DNA of 64,000 nucleotides. Source: an uncultured Christensenellaceae bacterium (GTDB lineage: Bacteria; Bacillota; Clostridia; Christensenellales; CAG-314). The position numbers and the translations under genes were made by a program. The stretch covers positions 9,815 through 73,814 of the forward strand of contig CAJUIV010000007.1 in the NCBI GenBank assembly GCA_910586905.1, read 5' to 3'. A model generated the notes under the pieces. It had not been told where the DNA came from, searched no databases, and was given only the letters and a program-made list of their open reading frames with translations. Shown here in pieces: positions 27,590 through 36,103 of this stretch (positions are counted from its first letter, which is position 1; each line of letters opens with the position of its first letter).

Positions 27590-27594
27590 TTAAT

Positions 27595-28089
27595 ATGACT
27601 AAAACCGTTTTATCCCCCAATTTTAAGCGAGCGCTATCTTCTTTGACGATATCGTGTTCGGCGTGCTTGGTTTTAAGCGCCGTAGTATATAAAGGAAAGT
27701 ATTTTCAGAATTGGTTAAACAGCGCTTACGCGTCCGACAAACGACTGATTTTAATCGGATGGTTTTTATTGTTCGTATATTACGGCTTGTGTTTATTCCG
27801 TTTGCTGCAGATTAAAGAAAAAGATACTGCCACTTTGTTCCTTTTCGGTTTTCAGTTTATTGCGTTTTCCGTTTATATGATAGCGGTATACTGTTTTTCC
27901 GCTTACGCGTTAGCGACTGTTGGAGGCATATTCTCCGTAATTTTTTCCTGTCGGCTGGTTTTTGAGCTTTTAAAAAACAGGCGGTACGTTTCGGCGTTGT
28001 TGACGGCTGCGGTTACAGCGCTTTATCTTTACTGCGTATTTTGCGGTATTATATTTTGCTCGCTGGAATACGGCGTTTGGAAAAACTGA
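27595..28089 (+). CDS. Five-helix membrane protein, possibly TspO-like
   Basis: A 164-residue protein with about five hydrophobic helices. The arrangement (W/Y-containing first loop KYFQNWLNSAY, helix with GWFLLFVYYGLCLF, FQF in the third helix, and a final LYLYCVFCGIIF-SLEYGVWKN end) is reminiscent of TspO/MBR tryptophan-rich sensors, but the conserved Pro residues of that family's first loop are missing. I therefore call it an unassigned membrane protein with a possible distant TspO relationship. The mRNA appears leaderless. A terminator follows and the gene stands alone. Confidence 0.7.
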   Translation: MTKTVLSPNFKRALSSLTISCSACLVLSAVVYKGKYFQNWLNSAYASDKRLILIGWFLLFVYYGLCLFRLLQIKEKDTATLFLFGFQFIAFSVYMIAVYCFSAYALATVGGIFSVIFSCRLVFELLKNRRYVSALLTAAVTALYLYCVFCGIIFCSLEYGVWKN

Positions 28090-28128
28090 AAACGCCGTAT
28101 TTTATCTTCCGGTAAAATACGGCGTTAT
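28090..28128. terminator. Bidirectional intrinsic terminator
   Basis: The perfect 14-pair stem AACGCCGTATTTTA / TAAAATACGGCGTT lies between the membrane protein gene and the convergent tRNA-Gly and could end both transcripts. Confidence 0.8.
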
Positions 28129-28131
28129 TAT

Positions 28132-28205
28132 TGGAGCGGGTAACGGGAATCGGACCCGTAACTACTGCTTGGGAAGCAGTCGTTTTACCACTAAACTATA
28201 CCCGC
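28132..28205 (-). tRNA. tRNA-Gly (anticodon CCC)
   Basis: On the minus strand a full cloverleaf is seen: acceptor GCGGGTA/TACCCGC, anticodon stem ACTGC/GCAGT with loop TTCCCAA, T-loop GGTCCGATTCC and an encoded CCA end. Anticodon CCC reads GGG. Confidence 0.95.
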
Positions 28206-28378
28206 ATATTTTTAGATATAACGCAAGTTTATTTCGCTTCGGCAATTTACGCAGCGACGTGCAATGCGTCGGTTAACCGTGGCACGCTGTCGGACACAAA
28301 GCGTTTTATATTTATATCGTCGGCGGTTATGAACAATCGCGGTTTTAAAAATCGGCAGCAGAGCGGAATTTCTGTTTT

Positions 28379-28648
28379 TTAGTTGTGTTTTTTCTCGGGA
28401 ACAGCCTCTATATCGAACACGTCGAAATCAACGCTTTCGACAAAATCTCTCTGTTTAAATTTAGTATTGTTAAACAAAACGAAGTGGTTAAAGTTTACGT
28501 ATGTTGCAACCGGCGTGGGAATATCCATTTGTCCGCAGATTTCTTGCATCGCGTTTATAAATTCGTCCTCGTTGGTAATAGCTTCGTATTCGTACAGCAA
28601 GTCGCGAGTGATTTTTTCTTCAACTATTGTTTTCGCCCAAATTTTCAT
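28379..28648 (-). CDS. Conserved hypothetical protein, 89 aa
   Basis: A soluble acidic protein beginning MKIWAKTIVEEKITRD, with a mixed alpha/beta pattern and no recognised motif. The sequence is compact and well formed, and TAAGGAG lies seven bases before the ATG, so it is likely real. It resembles small Clostridia hypothetical proteins I cannot name. It is a single gene next to tRNA-Gly, with no functional context. Confidence 0.75.
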   Translation of the reverse strand: MKIWAKTIVEEKITRDLLYEYEAITNEDEFINAMQEICGQMDIPTPVATYVNFNHFVLFNNTKFKQRDFVESVDFDVFDIEAVPEKKHN

Positions 28649-28917
28649 TTTAACTCCTTAAATATTGTAACAAAAATCAAACGATATGCAAAGTGTTTTT
28701 TGTATATTGCATTTTAAAAATTTTACTTTTTATAAAGTTTACTATTATTCTTTAGTATGTTACAATATTTCCGTTATATCGTTGGTTTACAAATTATCCG
28801 AATTCTTTTTACGGAATGCGCTTCCTTTATTTAAGTTAAAGGAATACGTAAACGGAAAAAAAAGATAATCAGTCGTAGGATATTTAAAAAGCCGGCGTTG
28901 CGTTACGGAGGAAAACT

Positions 28918-29592
28918 ATGACGATAGGAATTTTTACCGCTGTTGTTACCGAAGCATTAAGTTTTTTGGATTCCGGCGCGGTTAAACTGAGCGGCGACGG
29001 AGCGTTTTCCGTTTACAAACTGAAGCTCGGACGGTACGACGCGGTATTGTGCTGTCCGCCTTCCGTAGGCGAAATCGCCGCAGCTTCGGCGTGTCAGCTG
29101 CTGATAACTAAGTACAATGCGGACGTTATATTGAACTTCGGCGTGGTGGGAGCGCTGACGGATAAAACGTCGCTTTTTTCTACCGTTTTTGTGGGCGACG
29201 TAGTTCACTACGATATGGATACCAGCGAAATTGATTCTCTGCCCGTAGGGCGTTACGAATGTTTTGACGACGTAGCGGTAGAATGCGACAAAGCTCTTTT
29301 AAAAAAGGCTTTAAGCGTTTGTAATATTCCCGTCGTCAGGTGCGCTTCGGCGGACAAGTTTGTGTCCGATGCCGCTAAGAAAACCGCTTTAAACGCAAAT
29401 TACGGCGCGGAAGTATGCGATATGGAATCTGCAGGTATTCTTTTTACGTGTAAGTTTAATAATATTCCCTGTTTGATGGTAAAGTGTATTTCGGACAGTT
29501 TAATAGGCGGCGCTGACGAGTACGAGCAAAATTGCGTTAAAGCTGCTCAAAACTTTATGGAGTTGGCAACTGAAATTTGCGTAGGTTTATAA
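28918..29592 (+). CDS. mtnN: MTA/SAH nucleosidase family protein
   Basis: A 224-residue phosphorylase-superfamily enzyme that probably cleaves 5'-methylthioadenosine and S-adenosylhomocysteine to free adenine (methyl cycle, autoinducer-2 route). Expected residues are present: Glu 12 (VVTEAL), Glu 170 in DMESAG, which holds the ribose, and catalytic Asp 193 in ISDSL, along with INFG-like VVGAL and HYDMD segments. It is shorter in the first loop than E. coli MtnN, so a related nucleosidase specificity is possible. GGAGG precedes the ATG. The next gene begins immediately after its stop. Confidence 0.85.
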   Translation: MTIGIFTAVVTEALSFLDSGAVKLSGDGAFSVYKLKLGRYDAVLCCPPSVGEIAAASACQLLITKYNADVILNFGVVGALTDKTSLFSTVFVGDVVHYDMDTSEIDSLPVGRYECFDDVAVECDKALLKKALSVCNIPVVRCASADKFVSDAAKKTALNANYGAEVCDMESAGILFTCKFNNIPCLMVKCISDSLIGGADEYEQNCVKAAQNFMELATEICVGL

Positions 29593-30633
29593 ATGCTGGC
29601 GAGTTTTGAAATGATTAGAAAATATACGGTTTTAATAGTTTCGGTTTTGGTGATTGTCGTATCATCTTGCTTGTTTTGCGGCTGCGAAAAGGCAATCGTG
29701 CGTGATGAAAATTCGTTTTATTTGGTTTATACGGACGATTTTAAAATAATGCAGTTGGCTGATATTCAGGTTGATTCCGTTGCGGCGTGCGACGACGCGT
29801 TCGAAGAAATAGACAAAATGGTGCAAATTGTTCGGCCTGATTTGATTATTCTTACAGGCGACAACGTCGATGCCTACGCGGAACAAAATACGTTCGAAAC
29901 TTTAGTTAAACATATGGAAAAGTACGCCGTTTATTGGGCGCCCGTATTCGGCAATCACGACGACGAGCAATACGAATCTCTTGGGCTTACCAAAAATTAC
30001 ATGGCTTGCGCGTTTGAAAACGCAAAATACTGTTTGTTTAATCGCGGACCGACCGATATCAACGGTGTGGGTAATTACGTAATAAACTTAGTTAACGAAA
30101 AATCAACCGAGATATTTTACAGTCTCGTATTGATGGATAGCAATACTTATCGTAATTACGAAACCGGTTTAGGTTGGGATTATATATATCCCGGTCAAAT
30201 CGATTGGTTTGAACGCGCCGTAAATAACGTAACGCTTCAAAATCACGGAGTGTTCGTTCCTACGCTGACGTTTTTTCACATTCCTCTTATGGAGTTTGAA
30301 ATAGCGAAGAATATTCATTTGAACGGCGGCAATCTCGGCTGGGGCGAATTGCGCGAAAAAATGGGCGCTCCGATGGAAAATACGGGTATGTTTGCTAAAA
30401 TGAAAGAGTTGAATAATTGTTTGGGTGTTATATGCGGACACGCGCATATCAACAACTGCGACCTGATTTATGAAAATATCCACCTGATTTGCGGATTAAA
30501 ATCTTCGCGCTACAGTTACTATAACGAGGATATGCTCGGCTGCACGGTATATTCTTTAAACGACGGCGGATTTCAAGCGCGAAACGTGGAGTTATCAAAT
30601 CCGGTTGCAAGTTTTTCGACGAGCAGGTTTTAG
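29593..30633 (+). CDS. Calcineurin-like metallophosphoesterase lipoprotein
   Basis: A 346-residue exported phosphoesterase. The N-terminal signal ends in lipobox LFCGC. Metal-binding motifs appear in order: ADIQ (the usual D-x-H has Gln in place of His), GDN, GNHD, FHIP and GHAH. Related two-domain proteins hydrolyse phosphodiesters or phosphomonoesters at the cell surface; the substrate is unknown. It begins at the base following the mtnN-like stop, so the two are co-transcribed. An alternative start is ATG 29611. Confidence 0.85.
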   Translation: MLASFEMIRKYTVLIVSVLVIVVSSCLFCGCEKAIVRDENSFYLVYTDDFKIMQLADIQVDSVAACDDAFEEIDKMVQIVRPDLIILTGDNVDAYAEQNTFETLVKHMEKYAVYWAPVFGNHDDEQYESLGLTKNYMACAFENAKYCLFNRGPTDINGVGNYVINLVNEKSTEIFYSLVLMDSNTYRNYETGLGWDYIYPGQIDWFERAVNNVTLQNHGVFVPTLTFFHIPLMEFEIAKNIHLNGGNLGWGELREKMGAPMENTGMFAKMKELNNCLGVICGHAHINNCDLIYENIHLICGLKSSRYSYYNEDMLGCTVYSLNDGGFQARNVELSNPVASFSTSRF

Positions 30634-30640
30634 TATTCGC

Positions 30641-30670
30641 TTGACAAAAAAGTCGTTCGAGGGGTACAAT
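30641..30670 (+). promoter_or_regulatory. Promoter of greA
   Basis: TTGACA (30641-30646) and TACAAT (30665-30670), 18 bases apart. The -35 begins just after the phosphoesterase stop. Confidence 0.75.
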
Positions 30671-30690
30671 ATAAACAAATAACGGAGTGA

Positions 30691-30723
30691 GCAACTTAAA
30701 AGCAACGCTTTTAAGTTGTTTTA
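30691..30723 (+). terminator. Terminator-like hairpin in the greA leader
   Basis: CAACTTAAAAGC and GCTTTTAAGTTG form a 12-pair stem with a three-base AAC loop followed by TTTTA, located between the greA promoter and ribosome binding site. It can act as an attenuator of greA or, less likely, terminate read-through from upstream. Confidence 0.6.
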
Positions 30724-30747
30724 TGTCGTATTAAAGGAGAATAACAT

Positions 30748-31197
30748 ATGCCCGAAGTTCAATTAACAGAAGCCGGCCGTAAAGAGCTGGAAGAACGTTT
30801 AGAGTATCTAAAATCCGTCCGCCGCGCCGAAATAGCGGAAGAAATCAAAACGGCGAGAGGCTTCGGCGATTTGTCCGAAAACGCCGAGTACGACGCCGCG
30901 CGCAAAGCTCAGGCGGAAATGGAAGGCGAAATAGCGGAAATCGAAGCGACGCTGCGTCTTGCAAAAATTATACACGAAACCACGGTTACCTGCGCCGAAA
31001 TTATCGACGGAAAAGAGCAGCTTTGCAAAACCTACACGATAGTAGGTACCGCCGAAGCGGACTTGGCGCACGGACGCATCAGCGACGAATCTCCCGTCGG
31101 TTCGGCTTTGCTTAAATCTACTCAAGGGCAAATAGTGGAAGTTCCGCTGCCTAACGGAAAAATAAAACGCTTAAAGGTTTTACGCGTCGTAAGATAA
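30748..31197 (+). CDS. greA: Transcription elongation factor GreA
   Basis: A 149-residue GreA (family about 158). Residues 1-75 are the coiled coil whose tip, FGDLSENAEYDAA, carries the acidic pair that stimulates transcript cleavage by RNA polymerase; residues 80-149 are the FKBP-like domain with the characteristic SPVGSALL segment. AAAGGAG precedes the ATG. The mRNA leader contains a terminator-like hairpin, so a factor that rescues paused polymerase may affect its own expression. lysS follows, the usual Firmicutes neighbour. Confidence 0.95.
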   Translation: MPEVQLTEAGRKELEERLEYLKSVRRAEIAEEIKTARGFGDLSENAEYDAARKAQAEMEGEIAEIEATLRLAKIIHETTVTCAEIIDGKEQLCKTYTIVGTAEADLAHGRISDESPVGSALLKSTQGQIVEVPLPNGKIKRLKVLRVVR

Positions 31198-31223
31198 ACT
31201 TTTAACGGTAACGGAATTTAAGT

Positions 31224-31256
31224 AAAAATGCTCGCGTAAAGCGCGCGCATTTTTGC
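31224..31256 (+). terminator. Intrinsic terminator between greA and lysS
   Basis: Stem AAAAATGC-TCGCG / CGCGC-GCATTTTT with one mismatch, ending in five Ts. Confidence 0.7.
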
Positions 31257-31298
31257 GTATAAATTAAAATCTGCCGCGCACAGCGGCACGGAGTAACT

Positions 31299-32810
31299 AT
31301 GAGCGAAGAAAAAAACACCGTCCTGCAAGAACAGGATATAAACGAAATACTGCGTATACGCCGCGAAAAACTTGCCGCTTTGATTGAGGAAGGCAAAAAT
31401 CCTTTCGAAATTACGAAATTTGATAAAACGCATACCTCAAAAGAGGTTTTGGACGGCTACGTTGACCACGCCGAAGGCGAAGAGTACAAACCTCAGATAG
31501 TGTCCGTTGCAGGAAGAATGACCTCGCGACGTATAATGGGTAAGGCCGGTTTTTGTCATATATTGGACGGCGACGGCGTAATTCAGCTATACGTAAAACG
31601 CGACGAAGTCGGCGAAGACGTTTACGCCGCGTTTAAAACCTGGGATATCGGAGACATTATCGGCGGAACGGGAGAAGTTTTCCGTACCCATATGGGCGAA
31701 ATTTCGGTAAAGCTTAAAAGCATAACGCTGCTTTCGAAATCGCTTTTGCCTTTGCCGGAAAAATTTCACGGACTTAAAGATATCGAAACCAGATACCGTC
31801 AGCGTTACGTCGATTTGATAGCCAATCCCGAAGTTAAACGCACTTTCGTTATACGTTCGAAAATAATGAAGTCTATTCGCGAATATTTGGATAACCGCGG
31901 TTATTTGGAAGTCGAAACGCCTATTTTGAATACGATAGCGGGGGGAGCGAACGCTCGGCCTTTTATTACTCATCACAATACGCTCGATATAGATATGTAT
32001 ATGCGAATTGCGACGGAGCTGCATTTAAAGCGTTTAATCGTCGGCGGCTTTGAAAAAGTGTATGAAATCGGACGCCAATTCCGTAACGAGGGTATGGATT
32101 TGAAACACAATCCGGAATTTACCACAATAGAGCTGTACGAAGCTTATACGGATTTTAACGGTATGATGGATATAGCTCAGGGAATGTTCTGTTATGTTGC
32201 GGACAAGGTTTTGGGAACGCGTAAGCTTCCTTACGGCGAAGTAACAATCGACCTCAATCACTGGGAACGTCTTACAATGCTTGAAGCGGTTAAAAAATAT
32301 GCGGGCATCGATTTTGTCCGTATGACGGACGAACAAGCGGTTGAAGCGGCGAAAAATAAAGGAGTAGAGCTTACCGCGGGAAAACGTACGTGGGGACACG
32401 CGCTTTACGAATGCTTTGACGCGTTTGTGGAAAAAGAGCTTGTTCAGCCTACGTTCATATACGATTACCCCGTAGAAGTAAGTCCTCTTGCAAAGAAAAA
32501 ACCCGGCGATAACCGTCTTACGGAACGTTTTGAGTTTTTTATTAACGCCAGCGAAATGGGAAACGCGTTTTCGGAACTTAACGATCCCATCGACCAATAC
32601 GAACGATTTTTGGCGCAGGCAAAAGCAAAAGCTCAGGGCGACGACGAAGCGCAGATGCTGGACGACGATTTCGTAACGGCTCTCGAATACGGAATGCCGC
32701 CTACGGGCGGACTCGGCATAGGTATCGACCGTATGGTGATGCTGTATACAAATTGCCAGTCTATCCGCGACGTTCTACTGTTCCCAACTATGAAACCTTT
32801 ATCTAAATAA
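31299..32810 (+). CDS. lysS: Lysyl-tRNA synthetase, class II
   Basis: A 503-residue class II enzyme that charges tRNA-Lys. An N-terminal helical extension is followed by the OB-fold anticodon-binding domain (about 65-170) and the catalytic core with motif 1 (YLEVETPIL), motif 2 (FRNEGMDLKHNPEFT) and motif 3 (GLGIGIDRMVML). Length is normal for the family. It lies downstream of greA as in many Bacillota, separated by a terminator, and is followed by a strong terminator of its own. Confidence 0.97.
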   Translation: MSEEKNTVLQEQDINEILRIRREKLAALIEEGKNPFEITKFDKTHTSKEVLDGYVDHAEGEEYKPQIVSVAGRMTSRRIMGKAGFCHILDGDGVIQLYVKRDEVGEDVYAAFKTWDIGDIIGGTGEVFRTHMGEISVKLKSITLLSKSLLPLPEKFHGLKDIETRYRQRYVDLIANPEVKRTFVIRSKIMKSIREYLDNRGYLEVETPILNTIAGGANARPFITHHNTLDIDMYMRIATELHLKRLIVGGFEKVYEIGRQFRNEGMDLKHNPEFTTIELYEAYTDFNGMMDIAQGMFCYVADKVLGTRKLPYGEVTIDLNHWERLTMLEAVKKYAGIDFVRMTDEQAVEAAKNKGVELTAGKRTWGHALYECFDAFVEKELVQPTFIYDYPVEVSPLAKKKPGDNRLTERFEFFINASEMGNAFSELNDPIDQYERFLAQAKAKAQGDDEAQMLDDDFVTALEYGMPPTGGLGIGIDRMVMLYTNCQSIRDVLLFPTMKPLSK

Positions 32811-32825
32811 TTAAGTAAATAAAAA

Positions 32826-32861
32826 GTACGGAACCTATGGTGATTCCGTATTTTTTTATTT
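32826..32861 (+). terminator. Intrinsic terminator after lysS
   Basis: Stem AAAAAGTACGGAA against TTCCGTATTTTT with a 10-base loop and T run. It also faces the end of a convergent decayed gene. Confidence 0.8.
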
Positions 32862-34068
32862 TGTATTCAATTTTCTTTCCGCAAAACGCCTGATATCGAA
32901 GCTGCTGTCGTAAAGGCACTCCTGCAGTATTCCGTCGGTAAGAAGTTTGCGTTTGGACATAATTCTCAATACGCTTTCTCGGCAAAAAGAACAATAGTTT
33001 TTTTGTATAAATATCGCAGAAGTTCCGCCGGAGCTTTCAGTTTGTCGTCGGACATAAATATAACTTCTGAGAATATCGAATGCCAATCAATCCCGTTAAA
33101 ATCTACGCGAACGGATTTGACCGGATTGGTTAGCAGCTCTTCGTCGCCCTTTTTAAAGTTTTTTATGAACAGCGGCAGAGCGGATATCAAATTGCCGTCC
33201 GGTTAACGCATCGCAAATTCTCTTGCTTTAGGATGACGTACTTCTTCTAATAAAGCAGAGCCGCTTGTCTCAGCTCTTCGTCGTCGCTTTCCGCGTCGTT
33301 GATTTCGGACAGTATTCGTTTTTTTTTTCGTAACCGTTTTAGCTTCCGAATAACGTTCGGCAAGGCTTTTTCCGTCGTTATCGTTTTCCTTTGATTCTGC
33401 GTTCCAAAGATTCTCTCGAAAGTCTTTGATACGTTGTTCATGGTATTCTTTAAGTTTAACGAACCGCGCTGCGTATCTTGATTTTTGGGATTTTTTTATC
33501 AACGCTTTTAAATACGCGTTATCTATCGCGCTGACAATCCAACTCAAATCGTTTTCGTCAAGATACGTTTTTTCGCAATACAGTCTTTAAATATCTTCCG
33601 CTATTTTGCCGACCGACTGAACGTCGGTCAGTAGCGTCATACACAGGTGTTCGTAAAACGTAAGGTAGTAAAAAAACGCCGCTCGGACGTTTTTTTCTTT
33701 TAAATAACCTGTCTACGAAAAGAGTATTTATTCCGCAATACCTTATGCGCTTGTTCTTTGCCGTCCTCTGCGAAATCACTTAGCAATTCCGCAAAATACA
33801 GCAATCTCCAATCTTTATCGTTTTAGACTTTTTCAAAACTTTTCACAACGGTTTCAAAAAACGGTTCGGTATCTTCGTAGCAATTTATCAAGTCGTAAAT
33901 ATACTCGCTGTGCGTACCTTTGCATTGCGGGTTGTACGAAACTATGTTCAAACACGCCCAAAGCACTGTATCGTAATATTTATCGGGATTATCGTGCGCC
34001 GATAATATACAACGTCCCTGTCCGCGCAGCAACGCATGTTTAAACTCTTTTTTGTCATTTTTCTCCTA
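32856..34068 (-). pseudogene. Decayed HEAT-repeat-like gene with multiple frameshifts
   Basis: Reading the minus strand, homologous-looking protein can be followed across at least five frames: ALLRGQGRCILS with VLWACLNIVSYN and YIYDLINCYED near the start, WRLLYFAELLSDFAEDGKEQ next, WIVSAIDNAYLKALIKKS in the middle, and HPKAREFAMR and SSFDIRRFAERKL near the end. Together they suggest an intact ancestor of about 390 residues with an alpha-helical, HEAT-like architecture of unknown function found in Clostridia. Stops and shifts occur near 34040, 33820, 33560, 33400, 33200 and 32970. The ancestral start overlapped the stop of the FucI-like gene, so it was the third gene of that operon. Confidence 0.75.
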
Positions 34069-35248
34069 TCAACTCATCCATAAGCTGCGTAAACGTTTCG
34101 GCGTGTTCGCCGTAAGTAATAACGTGATGATTGCCGCACGGAGTTTTTAGCAATTCAGTTACGGGCTTATCGAGTTTTACCTCGATTTGAGTACGGCAAA
34201 GGTCGTGTTCGTTTAAATTCGCAATAACGGTTCCTTCGCTTACGAAGTAACGTTTTAAATCGGCAGATATTCTGAATATAGTTACTCGTGTTTTACGCAT
34301 TTCGCCTTTTACGGCAACGCCGATACCGCTTTCGAAATGAGTGTCGAATCGGTAACTTTCAACCATATCTAAGGGTACGGTGCAGTGCGCAAAAGTAACG
34401 GCGTTGTTTTCGACGTCAATACGCGCCGGATTGGCTTGAAAGTTCGATTCGCCCGTAACAAGACTTGCAACGAACATTGTAATCATTGCCGCAACGTCCC
34501 CTTCGCACGTTCCGGTAATTCCAAGTCCGTTCAATTCGGCAAGAGCCAGGCAGCCCGTCGATTTTACCGAAGAAAGTAAATCGAAACATCTCAAAGTAAG
34601 TCCGTTTAGAGCGTATTTGTTTTTTATCGTATAAAGAGCGTCGTAGATTTCAAGCGCGGCGTCTAATTCCTTTTTATCGCAATTAGGATAGAGCGAACGC
34701 TTCGCGCCTGACGTTTGCCCGTTTTTTACTAAAGTTTCAACTTCTTCTAAAGGAATGTTCACAAGAGTTGCGCCCAACGTATTTTTTACAGTTTTGTAAT
34801 CGGGTACGGAAGCAATCAGCCAGTCGGACGGCGTGCCTATAACGCCCAAACGCGTTTTGGCAAGTTTGTTTTTAACTCCGTCGATAAGGGCTAGATGCTT
34901 TATGCGGTTTGCAACATAACTCGCGTTTCCGTGCAGTATCTCGCATTTTTTTTCTGCGTTACCTAAGTATGTCGCAATTTCCATAGATGCTGCCAGACTG
35001 TTGTTTCCTCCGTTTGTAAGCAGATAGAAGGGTTCGCGTAAATTTTCGTATTCGCGTAAAAATAATCCTTCCGACCCGCCCGTTTGTACGAATAACAATT
35101 TTACGTCGCAATCGTAGTCGCTAAATTCCGCGTATTCCAGCGGGGCGCCCAGCGCGCTTTCTATTCCGTTAATAAAAAGTTCGTTCTCTTTCTCGAACGC
35201 TTCGGAATGTTTTAACCGTGATTTAAATAAAGATAATTTAATTCTCAT
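34055..35248 (-). CDS. FucI/AraA-like isomerase-family protein
   Basis: A 397-residue protein resembling the L-fucose/L-arabinose isomerase superfamily: an N-terminal alpha/beta half with LLTNGGNNSLAASMEIATYL, a central GVIGTPSDWLIAS segment, and a C-terminal half containing LAELNGLGITGTCEGDV followed by a beta region with HCTVPL. Proteins of this kind are widespread in Clostridia and their true activity is uncertain. Metal ligands of classical FucI are not all identifiable, so I do not claim sugar isomerase activity. It lies in an operon with an upstream lipoprotein and a decayed third gene. Confidence 0.7.
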   Translation of the reverse strand: MRIKLSLFKSRLKHSEAFEKENELFINGIESALGAPLEYAEFSDYDCDVKLLFVQTGGSEGLFLREYENLREPFYLLTNGGNNSLAASMEIATYLGNAEKKCEILHGNASYVANRIKHLALIDGVKNKLAKTRLGVIGTPSDWLIASVPDYKTVKNTLGATLVNIPLEEVETLVKNGQTSGAKRSLYPNCDKKELDAALEIYDALYTIKNKYALNGLTLRCFDLLSSVKSTGCLALAELNGLGITGTCEGDVAAMITMFVASLVTGESNFQANPARIDVENNAVTFAHCTVPLDMVESYRFDTHFESGIGVAVKGEMRKTRVTIFRISADLKRYFVSEGTVIANLNEHDLCRTQIEVKLDKPVTELLKTPCGNHHVITYGEHAETFTQLMDELIGEK

Positions 35249-35258
35249 AATTTTAAAT

Positions 35259-35732
35259 TTAACTTATAGTTATCGAAAACGCGGCGCTTTCGCCTGCGAC
35301 GCGAAGTTCGCAAGTTCCGCTTACGTCCGAAATTTTAACCAATTCGACAGCTCCGATTTTAACGTCGTAAATTATCGCGCCGTTATTGATAAAACATACG
35401 CGCAGATTGCCCGCAGCAGCTGCGACGGAAATCGTAAACGCGTAAATATTCGACGCGCCCGCGGTAAATTTGGTCAGCGTTTTTACGCCGGAAAATTTTT
35501 TAACCGAATAATTTAAAACGTTTCCCTTACGTATCGAGACCGCGCCGATTTCAACATGCGACGTTGAATTGGAATAAATTTGTTCTTCCGTGATAGAGCA
35601 TAACGAAAAATCCTCTTCTCCGTTAGTATCTTCGATATGTTTAAACAAAAAGCACGAACATAAAACGGATACGTTCGTCAGAGCTATAAGCAAAACGGCG
35701 ATATAAGCAGAAAGTATGCGTCTTTTTTTCAT
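35259..35732 (-). CDS. Small secreted lipoprotein, 157 aa
   Basis: A signal peptide with lipobox VLCSC is followed by an acidic linker and a beta-rich domain (VKKFSGVKTLTKFTAG, LRVCFINNGAIIYDV, GTCELRVAGESAAFSI). Same general design as the lipoprotein at 8091-8576, so probably a paralogue. GGAGG precedes the ATG. It is the first gene of the minus-strand unit with the FucI-like gene. The function is unknown; a ligand-binding role at the cell surface is plausible. Confidence 0.75.
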   Translation of the reverse strand: MKKRRILSAYIAVLLIALTNVSVLCSCFLFKHIEDTNGEEDFSLCSITEEQIYSNSTSHVEIGAVSIRKGNVLNYSVKKFSGVKTLTKFTAGASNIYAFTISVAAAAGNLRVCFINNGAIIYDVKIGAVELVKISDVSGTCELRVAGESAAFSITIS

Positions 35733-35912
35733 TCTTTCCTCCGAGTATTGCGATTAACTGAAACTCACGATGTCGTTTCCGCGTAGTTTTGCGGCATTAT
35801 TATATCACAATTTTCCTTATTTTACAACGATTGTTTTTAAAGTCTGAAAACGAGCCGGTTTCATTTTGTAAAGCTATTGTAGTAAAAAACAGTGCATATT
35901 AAAAAAAATTAC

Positions 35913-35940
35913 AATAAAAAAGAACGCAATATCTGCGTTC
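35913..35940 (-). terminator. Intrinsic terminator of tRNA-Leu
   Basis: Minus-strand stem GAACGCA / TGCGTTC with loop GATAT, then TTTTTTATT. Confidence 0.8.
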
Positions 35941-35944
35941 CTTG

Positions 35945-36027
35945 TGGTGCGAGATGTGAGACTTGAACTCACACGGTCTCCCACACGCCCCTTAAACGTG
36001 CGCGTCTGCCGATTCCGCCAATCTCGC
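35945..36027 (-). tRNA. tRNA-Leu (anticodon AAG)
   Basis: A minus-strand cloverleaf with acceptor GCGAGAT/ATCTCGC, a long variable arm typical of tRNA-Leu, T-loop AGTTCAAGTCT and encoded CCA. Anticodon stem CACGT/GCGTG encloses TTAAGGG, giving anticodon AAG (reads CUU, and CUC/CUA if A34 becomes inosine). Aligning the loop one base earlier to obtain TAA breaks two stem pairs. Confidence 0.9.
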
Positions 36028-36103
36028 ATTGCTTATTTATAATAGTGTATTCGTTTTTTTTTGTCAATCGTTTTTAAACAATTTACAACAAAATTTTGAC
36101 TCG

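Noticed and set aside
28682..28868. Frame of 60 codons before the nucleosidase gene
   Set aside because: Phe/Tyr/Leu-rich translation of AT-rich leader, with no ribosome binding site.
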